DNA from: SMXL01 sp964527795
Lineage (GTDB): Bacteria > Bacteroidota > Rhodothermia > Rhodothermales > UBA10348
Assembly (NCBI GenBank): GCA_964527795.1
Contig: CAZGOS010000099.1
Location: forward strand, 1 to 10,560
Reading direction: 5' to 3'
DNA: 10,560 nt
Numbering within the stretch: position 1 is the stretch's first letter; every line of letters begins with the position of its first letter. Below are positions 1-5,558 of this stretch, one piece after another. The position numbers and the translations under genes were made by a program. The notes below the pieces were generated by a model that saw nothing but the letters and a program-made list of their open reading frames with translations, was not told the origin of the DNA and did no database searches.

Positions 1-2
1 TT

Positions 3-395
3 CGCGCCCTGGGGAAGGTGGTGGAAAACGGGCACCTGCACAAGGGTGACCAGCTGTTTGTCGAAGGCAGGCTTAAGTTCGATAGCTGGCAGGCTCAGGA
101 CGGTTCAAAGCGCAGCAAGCTGAGTGTATTCGTTGAAAATTTTGAATTCATGGGCGGCGGAAAGTCCAATAGCAATCAGAATAATCAGGGCGGTCAGGGC
201 TATCAAGGCGGCCAGTCGATCCATGGTATGCGTGATGAAAGGATGGGGAAAGTCGTCCATGTCTCGTCCGGGAATTTCGCCGTCGGCAAAAAAGGAGCCA
301 TCGACGAATGCAATGTCGACGGACTCAAGAATGCCCTCGATGCGGTGGCCCAGCACATCCCATTCCTCCCAACCGTCGATATCCGGGATGAATAG
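3..395 (+). CDS. ssb: single-stranded DNA-binding protein, 3' part, with replaced C-terminus
   Basis: The frame is open at the left edge, so the N-terminal half of the OB fold lies outside. The visible first ~45 residues match the end of a bacterial SSB OB fold: LGKVVENGHLHKGDQLFVEG, then a segment with FDSW and a closing SVFVENFEF strand. A Gly/Gln/Asn-rich linker follows (NNQGGQGYQGGQ), as in SSB tails. SSB coats single-stranded DNA and recruits repair and replication partners through an acidic C-terminal tip ending in DIPF or similar. Here that tip is missing. After about position 215 the frame runs through the antisense of the neighbouring metallo-hydrolase gene for about 60 residues and stops at TAG 393-395. 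The residues after GGQ are therefore not SSB sequence. Loss of the tip would be expected to cripple an essential SSB, so this copy is non-essential, recently damaged, or an assembly join. The SSB identity is secure; the intact length is not known. Confidence 0.8.
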   Translation, partial: RALGKVVENGHLHKGDQLFVEGRLKFDSWQAQDGSKRSKLSVFVENFEFMGGGKSNSNQNNQGGQGYQGGQSIHGMRDERMGKVVHVSSGNFAVGKKGAIDECNVDGLKNALDAVAQHIPFLPTVDIRDE

Positions 396-1016
396 AGCCG
401 TTCGGTTCGGTCCGATAATGCGATACCCGACAACTTCCGAATATTCCTGACGGTGTGGCACGAGGAAGGGGACGACGCGAATGTCACGGGCGAGTTGGAC
501 CGGTACGTTTTCACCCATACGGCGAAGCCTGATATTCTGATAGCGAACGAGCTGATCCCACGGCCCGTTGATCTCCAGAAAGTCGGCCATTTTCGACATG
601 GCGTACACGGTTACGTCGTTGGTGCCCATGGATTCATGACCAAGAAACATGAGACCCGTGTAGTGTCCGATGTGCGCGTGTGTAAGAAAAATGCCATCAG
701 GCGTCATTGCACCCGATGACGGTTCCGCTGTCTCGAGCATATACCACTGCCTGCGGAAGTCCGGAGTCGCCTCGAACAACCATTTTTGGCCGGAAACGGG
801 ATCTACGAGTCCCAGGCTTGTGGCAAAATGCGCGGCATTCGGGTCCGTCCATCCGGGATGGTCATGATTGCCTGCTTGCGGTACACCCGCATCCTGGCCA
901 ATGCCAAGCACGAGCAGATAGGGCGCCTGGGTGGAACGCTGGATCTGAGCACGGGCGCCTCCGGCGAAAAGCACACACGCAAGTAAAAGGCTCAGGTATG
1001 ATGCGGTCTTTCGCAT
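105..1016 (-). CDS. exported PqqB-like MBL-fold metallo-hydrolase, 3' truncated
   Basis: The 303-residue frame begins with a signal peptide (Arg/Lys at 2-3, hydrophobic core about 6-20, likely cleavage after ARA at 21-23). A metallo-beta-lactamase fold of the PqqB-like type follows, with the metal motif HAHIGH at 113-118, in which the usual Asp of HxHxDH is Gly. His188, Asp212 and His263 are further candidate ligands. MBL-fold enzymes of this type are metal hydrolases acting here in the periplasm or on the outer surface; the substrate is unknown. The ATG at 1014-1016 lies 2 bp after the stop of the SDR gene, so the two are very likely one transcript and translationally coupled. From about residue 268 on, the sequence is a low-complexity hydrophobic stretch that is the antisense of the ssb linker. 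The expected C-terminal block, with a His/Asn-rich strand in relatives, is missing. The protein is probably non-functional in this form. Confidence 0.75.
   Translation of the reverse strand: MRKTASYLSLLLACVLFAGGARAQIQRSTQAPYLLVLGIGQDAGVPQAGNHDHPGWTDPNAAHFATSLGLVDPVSGQKWLFEATPDFRRQWYMLETAEPSSGAMTPDGIFLTHAHIGHYTGLMFLGHESMGTNDVTVYAMSKMADFLEINGPWDQLVRYQNIRLRRMGENVPVQLARDIRVVPFLVPHRQEYSEVVGYRIIGPNRTALFIPDIDGWEEWDVLGHRIEGILESVDIAFVDGSFFADGEIPGRDMDDFPHPFITHTMDRLAALIALTALIILIAIGLSAAHEFKIFNEYTQLAAL
204..215. other. breakpoint joining the 3' parts of ssb and the MBL-fold gene
   Basis: The 12 bases CAAGGCGGCCAG fit both genes. Read on plus they encode QGGQ of the SSB glycine-rich linker; read on minus they encode LAAL right after the ITHTMDR segment of the metallo-hydrolase. 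To the left only SSB makes protein sense, and to the right only the metallo-hydrolase does. This is what a deletion between two convergent genes would leave, possibly at microhomology, and it would remove both C-termini and the spacer between them. A chimeric assembly join gives the same picture. The exact base cannot be fixed without an intact relative. Confidence 0.6.
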
Positions 1017-1018
1017 TT

Positions 1019-1825
1019 CTAGAGAAGGGACTTTACGGCTCCGCCATCTACGGCGAGCGAGACGCCCGTAATGTAACTGGCGGGCCGACTCAGAAGAAAC
1101 GTGGCTGCCGCAGCAAACTCATCCTCCGTGCCAATGCGTTTGAGCGCGGTATGAACGGCCCATTCCGCCTCAATGTCTTCGACAGGCTTTCCGGTGCGCT
1201 CGCTCTGGGCTTTCGAGAGATGGCTGAGTCGATCGGTTCGGGTATATCCCGGAAGGATCGTATTAACGGTGATACCGTCCGTTCCGATTTCTTCCGATAG
1301 ACTCTTTGCAAAACCCTGCACGCCGGCTCTGGAGACATTGGACAGATAAAGGCTCGGGACGGGTTGTTTGGCCGTCAGGGAGGAAATCATCAGGATCCGC
1401 CCAAATCCGTTCGGCTCGGCCGCAGCCGACCGAAGATAGGGCAGAGCATTTCTGGTAAGGTTGATGGTGCTGATCAGATTCAGTTCGAGTGCGTCTCGCC
1501 ACGCATCTGCACTGAAATCATCAATTTTACCTGGTGGTGGGCCTCCCGCATTGGTAACGAGAATGTTCAGGGATCCGAACGCGACGGTGGTCTGTTTCAG
1601 GGCCGTGCAAATCTGCTCTTCATCCGTAACGTCGCAAACGACGGGCAGCACTCGCGCGCCGGTCTCGCTCTGAAGTGCCTCCGCAGCTTCTACTATTCGT
1701 TCCTGGTCACGGGAGCAGATGGCTACGTTGCAGCCTTCACGTAAGAGCTCCCGGGCGATGGCCCGTCCGAGACCGCTGCTGGCTCCCGAAACGAATGCCG
1801 AGGCACTTTCAAGTCCAAGATCCAT
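1019..1825 (-). CDS. SDR-family oxidoreductase with altered YxxxK motif
   Basis: This 268-residue protein is a classical-length short-chain dehydrogenase/reductase. The Rossmann nucleotide motif is SGASSGLG at 13-20, followed by DVTD at 65-68, NAGG at 92-95, the active-site Asn in LNL at 115-117, and the catalytic-Ser strand MISSL at 146-150. The C-terminal YITGVSLAVDGG at 251-262 is typical of FabG-like members. At 13 residues after Ser149, where Tyr of YxxxK belongs, there is Ser162, and the Lys position is Arg166 (SNVSR). Tyr160 lies two residues earlier. From memory, an SDR subgroup with LSN..R in this place exists, so this is probably a lineage trait rather than decay; the substrate is unknown. 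SDRs normally reduce or oxidise carbonyl/alcohol groups with NAD(P)H. The ATG at 1823-1825 has no clear Shine-Dalgarno site. The gene precedes the MBL-fold gene by 2 bp and diverges from ridA. Confidence 0.9.
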   Translation of the reverse strand: MDLGLESASAFVSGASSGLGRAIARELLREGCNVAICSRDQERIVEAAEALQSETGARVLPVVCDVTDEEQICTALKQTTVAFGSLNILVTNAGGPPPGKIDDFSADAWRDALELNLISTINLTRNALPYLRSAAAEPNGFGRILMISSLTAKQPVPSLYLSNVSRAGVQGFAKSLSEEIGTDGITVNTILPGYTRTDRLSHLSKAQSERTGKPVEDIEAEWAVHTALKRIGTEDEFAAAATFLLSRPASYITGVSLAVDGGAVKSLL

Positions 1826-1877
1826 ATGGGGAAAACAGGTTCTTAGAAAAATATTCGCTTGTGTTGCGAGAGCGTAC

Positions 1878-1905
1878 GGCTGAAGTTAGCAACTCAAGTT
1901 CAGCC
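1878..1905. promoter_or_regulatory. inverted repeat in the SDR/ridA divergent promoter region
   Basis: GGCTGAA at 1878-1884 pairs with TTCAGCC at 1899-1905, and after one mismatch TT/AA extends the arms. Inside it, AGTT and AACT form a second small inverted repeat. It lies in the 105-bp gap between the divergent SDR and ridA starts, where an operator could control both genes. It could equally be a 5'-UTR hairpin. No matching regulator gene is visible nearby. Confidence 0.35.
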
Positions 1906-1930
1906 AAAGATACGCGGTGGAGGAAATCGG

Positions 1931-2332
1931 ATGGGAAGAAAAGATGTATCGGTTCGGCGAATCCGCATCAAAACGAAAGGTGCTCCGGCCGCCATCGGAC
2001 CTTACAACCAGGCCATAATGGTTAGTGATACACTTTACTGCTCGGGTCAGATAGCGATCGATCCGGCGACCGGACATATGCTTTCTGCCGGCATTGAAGA
2101 CGAAACTGAGCGTGTTTTGAACAATCTCAGGTCCGTTCTTCATGCAGCCGATCTGGACATGCAGCATGTCGTTCAGTGCCGCGTCTACCTGACTGACATC
2201 AATGATTACGGACAGGTCAATGAGATTTATGCTCGGTTCTTCGGTGAAGACGCTCCTGCCCGTGAAGCTGTACAGGTCGCCGCTCTTCCACGGGGAGCAA
2301 GAGTAGAGATTTCCTGCGTTGCCGTTCGTTAA
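1931..2332 (+). CDS. ridA: RidA family reactive imine/enamine deaminase
   Basis: This 133-residue protein is a full-length member of the RidA (YjgF/YER057c/UK114) family, cytosolic trimeric proteins. The best-known members hydrolyse reactive 2-aminoacrylate and other enamine/imine intermediates released by PLP enzymes. Visible family signatures are GAPAAIGPYNQA at 17-28 (with the conserved Tyr25), SGQIAIDPATG at 38-48, and PAREAVQVAALPRGARVEI at 109-127. Arg111 corresponds to the substrate-binding Arg of catalytically active RidA, and Glu126 is also kept, so activity is expected. The frame is open to an upstream ATG at 1859, but the ATG at 1931 is preferred. It is preceded by GGAGG at 1919-1923 with 7-base spacing, and it gives the usual family length. 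The gene diverges from the SDR gene and converges on apt with a 23-bp gap. Confidence 0.93.
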   Translation: MGRKDVSVRRIRIKTKGAPAAIGPYNQAIMVSDTLYCSGQIAIDPATGHMLSAGIEDETERVLNNLRSVLHAADLDMQHVVQCRVYLTDINDYGQVNEIYARFFGEDAPAREAVQVAALPRGARVEISCVAVR

Positions 2333-2347
2333 GCTGATCAACGATTC

Positions 2348-2374
2348 CGCGCTTTTCAGTACTGAAGAAGCGCG
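2348..2374. terminator. palindromic hairpin between convergent ridA and apt
   Basis: CGCGCTT at 2348-2354 pairs with AAGCGCG at 2368-2374 around the perfect palindrome TTCAGTACTGAA at 2355-2366, with a single unpaired G at 2367. The RNA could form an 11-bp stem in either direction with a 4-base loop. It overlaps the last codons and stop of apt and lies 15 bases after the ridA stop, so it could end both transcripts. Neither side has a convincing T run, so intrinsic termination is uncertain. Confidence 0.45.
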
Positions 2375-2877
2375 TGAATCGGAATGGAGTTCTCCAGTAA
2401 ATCTCGTCCGCCGAGTGCGTTCAGTTCGACGAGAAACGAATAGCCGACAACCAAACCGCCACCGAACGTTACGAGTCGGTGCGTGGCGGCGGCCGTGCCT
2501 CCCGTGGCAATCACATCGTCATGAATAAGAACACGATCGTTATCTGTGATCGCGTCGATGTGCATTTCGATCGTGTCCGTTCCGTATTCCAGAGCGTAGG
2601 TCTCTCTTACTGTCGTGAAAGGCAGTTTGCCCTTCTTCCGAATGGGGACAAAGCCGGCGTTCAGTTCGTCGGCCAGCATGGCGCCCAGAATAAATCCGCG
2701 GGCTTCAATGCCAACTACCTTTGTGATGCCGGAACGTCGATACGGTGCAGCCAGGCAATGCACCGAGAATCGCAATAATTCCGCGTCGGCGAGAATTGGG
2801 GTAATGTCCTTGAACTCAATCCCGGGTGTCGGGAAGTCCTTAACGGTTCGGACTGCCTGCTCCAGACGTTCAATCAT
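2356..2877 (-). CDS. apt: adenine phosphoribosyltransferase
   Basis: The enzyme converts adenine and PRPP to AMP and pyrophosphate in the cytosol, the purine salvage route. The 173-residue sequence shows the Apt N-terminal block DFPTPGIEFKDITPIL at 14-29 and GIEARGFILGAMLA at 56-69. It also has the flexible-loop region RKKGKLP at 80-86 and EYGTDTIEMH at 97-106. The PRPP-binding motif is VLIHDDVIATGGTAAA at 116-131, with the paired acidic residues and the TGGT loop intact. Length is normal for the family. A GTG at 2893-2895 would add six residues, but the ATG at 2875-2877 has AGGA six bases upstream and gives a family-like N-terminus. The gene follows the amidase gene by 26 bp on the same strand, so co-transcription is likely. 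Confidence 0.95.
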   Translation of the reverse strand: MIERLEQAVRTVKDFPTPGIEFKDITPILADAELLRFSVHCLAAPYRRSGITKVVGIEARGFILGAMLADELNAGFVPIRKKGKLPFTTVRETYALEYGTDTIEMHIDAITDNDRVLIHDDVIATGGTAAATHRLVTFGGGLVVGYSFLVELNALGGRDLLENSIPIHALLQY

Positions 2878-2903
2878 GGGTTCCTGGACGCGCACCTGAG
2901 CGT

Positions 2904-4442
2904 CTAATGCGACGCTACCTGGAGCGACTTCTCGTAATCCTGTTTGAAATTCAGCACTGCACGAAAGATAGCATTCGCCATAGATGTTTGCCCGTCCTTC
3001 GAAGACAGGAACTTCTCCTCGAAAGGATTGGTCAGAAAACCCAGTTCAATGAGTACGGCAGGCATCGAAGCGCCGAAAAGAACATAGAAACCTGCCTGTT
3101 TCACGCCTCGATCTTTCCGCCCCACGGCGTCTGTGAACTGTTTCTGCATGGCGTCCGCAAGCATCTCACTGTGTCGCATGAACGAACTCTGTGCGAGCGC
3201 CTGCTGGGCGAGCGTTGCGTTATCGAACTTGATGTACTGGTTTTGATCTGACTCCAGTTTGATGACCTCGTTCTCGCGTTCCATGACGACTCTGGCAGAA
3301 TCGGTGCGGTGTGTGCCGAGGAAGTACGTTTCAGTGCCTCGGGCGGACCGGGCCTTCGCCGAGTTCGCGTGAATCGAAAGAAAAAGTTTTCCACCCGCCT
3401 GGTTTGCGATGTGGCCGCGCTCGGCCAGTGTTACAAATCGGTCGTCCGAACGGGTATGCACGACGTTGATGCCGAGCTCTTTCTCAAGCCGCGCTCCGAC
3501 CATCTCGCTAATCTTTAATGCCAGATTTTTTTCCAACAATCCCGCAATGCCAAATGCACCTTCATCCCATCCGCCGTGACCGGCATCAAGTACAACCGTA
3601 TCCAGCTTCCAGCGGTCATTCCCTGATGTCGATTCCGTAATCTCCGCGCTCACATCCTGCTGTTTCGGTTTTTTCAGGACGGACGCGAACATCCTGTCGA
3701 CGTCAGACAGGATTTCCCGGGACGACGTATCGTCTGAATTTTTTGAGACGGCCGCCAGGTCCGAGCGTTCAGGAAGAGCGGCAGGATTTGCCAACGAAAT
3801 TTTCTGCGCCTGAACCATGTTCAGTGTTTTACGTTCGGCAGTGCTCGCACTATCATGATTCACCTCTTTGATCGGGACGGTGCTTCCCGGAGCAGGCGTT
3901 TTGTCCTCGGTCGCCGTGTTTTTGGGCGTGCTGTCAGTTCTTACCGATTCAGCAATGAGCATTTCCAACACCGCCGGACTTTGCGCTGCTGACGGCTGGA
4001 ATGTCTCTGTAAGAAAGGCATGAACGGCCGGCTGCGATACGATCAGAAGAATATCGTTGCTCGAAGCATCCGGTCGCACGATTGCGCTGAGACCCGGAGC
4101 TACAAAGGTGGCGTCAAGAATGACTTTTCCACCGTCCTGATAGATTTCGTACGAGCGAAATGGACCAGCCGGATCATCGAGACTGGCGTTGGGTGCAATC
4201 TTCGTATTCAGCAGCGTGACCTTGATGCCGGCCGCGTTGTCGAATTCAGTGTGACTATACCACGGAATCTCGGCGTCGGCGTGCAGTCGCAGTATGAAGT
4301 CACTCCCGTCAGATCCCGGTTCGAGTGAAACACCGGTAAGCGTAGCGGTCCCCGGCGCCACGAGACTCGAACCGAGCTGCCACAAGGAGCCAAGTAGCAG
4401 GCACAGTACCGCAACCCTTCTATTGGTGCAACCCATACGCAT
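2904..4442 (-). CDS. exported N-acetylmuramoyl-L-alanine amidase (Amidase_3, AMIN-like N-terminus)
   Basis: This 512-residue enzyme is predicted to cut the amide bond between N-acetylmuramic acid and L-alanine in peptidoglycan, acting in the periplasm in cell separation or remodelling. A signal segment occupies about 8-28. An AMIN-like beta-rich domain, which in relatives targets peptidoglycan, spans about 35-140. A Ser/Thr/Pro/Lys-rich linker runs about 145-275. The zinc amidase domain spans about 280-505, with zinc ligands His289 (DAGHGG), Glu304 (LLEKN) and His358 (SIHAN) and catalytic Glu466 (IELGFLTN). The insertion at about 380-430, with ENEVIKLE, resembles the region that holds the autoinhibitory helix in division amidases, so control by an activator is plausible but inferred. 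The ATG at 4440-4442 is chosen because it begins just before the signal peptide. A TTG at 4487 would add 15 poorly fitting residues. It probably shares a transcript with apt. Confidence 0.92.
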   Translation of the reverse strand: MRMGCTNRRVAVLCLLLGSLWQLGSSLVAPGTATLTGVSLEPGSDGSDFILRLHADAEIPWYSHTEFDNAAGIKVTLLNTKIAPNASLDDPAGPFRSYEIYQDGGKVILDATFVAPGLSAIVRPDASSNDILLIVSQPAVHAFLTETFQPSAAQSPAVLEMLIAESVRTDSTPKNTATEDKTPAPGSTVPIKEVNHDSASTAERKTLNMVQAQKISLANPAALPERSDLAAVSKNSDDTSSREILSDVDRMFASVLKKPKQQDVSAEITESTSGNDRWKLDTVVLDAGHGGWDEGAFGIAGLLEKNLALKISEMVGARLEKELGINVVHTRSDDRFVTLAERGHIANQAGGKLFLSIHANSAKARSARGTETYFLGTHRTDSARVVMERENEVIKLESDQNQYIKFDNATLAQQALAQSSFMRHSEMLADAMQKQFTDAVGRKDRGVKQAGFYVLFGASMPAVLIELGFLTNPFEEKFLSSKDGQTSMANAIFRAVLNFKQDYEKSLQVASH

Positions 4443-4654
4443 CGTGTCCAGGCGATTCGTCCGTTCAAATGACTGAATGCGAACCAACCTTCAAATACGA
4501 ATAAAGGCATCTGGTTGCACTTCATGCCATGGTTGGGTATCGACCAATTCAATTTCATTTTTAGTCTCCAACAGGGAAAATATACCACGTAAACCCGCGT
4601 AATTCACTGGCAAAGCTGTTGGTCGGAAATGATCACGCGGTAGACATAAACGTA

Positions 4655-4686
4655 GAGAGCCCGGCACCGGCAGGTGCCGGGCTCTC
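4655..4686 (-). terminator. perfect 14-bp stem-loop downstream of the LDW operon
   Basis: GAGAGCCCGGCACC at 4655-4668 and its exact complement at 4673-4686 enclose a 4-base GGCA loop (plus-strand reading). It is the strongest hairpin in the window and lies about 77 bases past the stop codon of the upstream minus-strand gene, before the amidase. There is no real T tract on the minus side, so it may be a 3'-end stabiliser or a partial terminator rather than a classic intrinsic one. Confidence 0.65.
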
Positions 4687-4718
4687 AGCCCCACTACAGA
4701 TTTTTCGATGGTTTATTC

Positions 4719-4734
4719 GATCGGGTGTCCGATC
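4719..4734 (-). repeat. 6-bp perfect stem-loop, second of three after the LDW operon
   Basis: GATCGG at 4719-4724 and CCGATC at 4729-4734 enclose the loop GTGT. It lies between two other perfect hairpins in the untranslated region that follows the paralog gene on the minus strand. Alone it is too small to mean much; its place in a run of three is what makes it notable. Confidence 0.4.
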
Positions 4735-4743
4735 CGGATTACG

Positions 4744-4761
4744 GTTCGCCCGGCGGCGAAC
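4744..4761 (-). repeat. 7-bp perfect stem-loop directly after the 246-residue LDW protein gene
   Basis: GTTCGCC at 4744-4750 and GGCGAAC at 4755-4761 enclose a CGGC loop. It begins one base after the TAG stop (4763-4765 on the minus strand). It has no T run after it. It may slow 3' exonucleases or help end translation-coupled transcription. Confidence 0.45.
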
Positions 4762-4762
4762 T

Positions 4763-5503
4763 CTACCAATCCAGCGTATTGCGCTCACCTCGAAGCTCGC
4801 GCAGACGACGATTGATGATTTCAGCACGCGACGAAACCCGTTCCTGAACCCTGGCTCGTAGCTCGTCCAGTTCTCCTGACATTTTTTCGATTCGCTCCTG
4901 TAGCGACTCGAGTTTCATGTCGAAGATCTGATTCAGCATATTTTCGAGTTCCTGGTTCAGTTCCTCCCTCTCTTCACCTTCGGAATTCCGCAGCTTGCGA
5001 GCGATATCGCGGGATTTTCGCTCCAAACGCATGATTTCCTTATTGTTCGTAGAGCTGACGACATACGGCGCATTCATGCCCTCCCTGAGGATCGCGAGAT
5101 TCTCGTGCAGAGGCTCCAGATCAAAAGCGACGTCGAATTCGTGATACGCATTTGGGAAGTCACGCCCTGCAAAGCCCATAACGGGCTCGTTTCCAAGCTC
5201 TTCGAGAAATCGAGGTGATCGGAAAGCGAAGCGACGATGTGCAGCATCTCCGTCGTCGGAGAAAAAGACGAAATCATCGTCCCCGTCACGAGAAAAACGA
5301 ATGCGCGCATCCTTGTTCTCCAGTTCCTTTACCATCTCACCGTTCACGTAGACTTTGCCGTCCTTGACTTCGATATGTATGACTTTTCTTTCGACGGTTT
5401 CCTGTGCCATTGCTGGAATCGTAAACAGTACCAGAATTGCGGCGAGTGCAAGCGATCGAAAAGACCACAACGCCAATGGCGATTTTCTGCTGATTACTTT
5501 CAT
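4763..5503 (-). CDS. exported coiled-coil protein ending in LDW (paralog B)
   Basis: I cannot name the family. The 246-residue protein has a signal peptide (basic 2-16, hydrophobic core about 17-29, AMAQ cleavage near 31-34). A short beta-type segment follows, HIEVKDGKVYVNGEMV at 43-58. Next come an Asp/Phe-rich part at 66-130 and a charged helical C-terminal half, about 155-240, with heptad-like spacing, ending ...LDW. It is a paralog of the upstream neighbour. Both have VERxV..I....GKVxx(D/N)G near the start of the mature protein, and both have a C-terminal LN..F..K......EIE/RIE..L/M....ELR.....R....II..RLxEL.GE pattern. The ATG at 5501-5503 is chosen because it starts the signal peptide; in-frame positions upstream only add polar residues. 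There is no strong Shine-Dalgarno site. It is the last gene of the sigma-factor cluster, 55 bp after paralog A. A periplasmic or surface role in envelope sensing or protection is inferred from context only. Confidence 0.85.
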   Translation of the reverse strand: MKVISRKSPLALWSFRSLALAAILVLFTIPAMAQETVERKVIHIEVKDGKVYVNGEMVKELENKDARIRFSRDGDDDFVFFSDDGDAAHRRFAFRSPRFLEELGNEPVMGFAGRDFPNAYHEFDVAFDLEPLHENLAILREGMNAPYVVSSTNNKEIMRLERKSRDIARKLRNSEGEEREELNQELENMLNQIFDMKLESLQERIEKMSGELDELRARVQERVSSRAEIINRRLRELRGERNTLDW

Positions 5504-5558
5504 GTTTTCAATACCGGTTAAAGTTGATTTAGGACATAATTGCTTTTCCGTTTTTGGA

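Larger units (their letters stand above)
4443..4762. other. 320-bp non-coding region between the amidase and LDW paralog genes
   Basis: No convincing gene lies here. The right half holds three perfect stem-loops (4744-4761, 4719-4734, 4655-4686) just after the end of the sigma/LDW cluster. The left half should hold the amidase promoter. On the minus strand a TATATTTT element at about 4579-4586 lies some 140 bases upstream of the amidase ATG and is a weak -10 candidate; no matching -35 or -33 box is evident. A minus-strand frame starting at 4588 has a GGAG site before an internal ATG but overlaps the amidase coding sequence and has no recognisable protein character. Confidence 0.5.

Noticed and set aside
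340..372. HIPF near the end of the SSB frame as a genuine SSB tip
   Set aside because: It is encoded by the antisense of the MBL gene, is followed by nine more residues and lacks the acidic run, so it is chance.
124..450. Long plus-strand frames across the MBL-fold and SDR genes
   Set aside because: They are antisense to well-supported genes, rich in Arg/Ser, and lack domain features.
1908..1915. TATCTTTG on the minus strand as the SDR promoter -7 box
   Set aside because: It fits TAnnTTTG, but no TTG lies at the proper upstream distance, and such an 8-mer pattern is common by chance.
4208..4588. 126-residue minus-strand frame with a GGAG site before an internal ATG, upstream of the amidase
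   Set aside because: More than half overlaps the amidase coding sequence in another frame, and the composition (Arg/Cys/Trp-rich) is that of a shadow frame with no domain.
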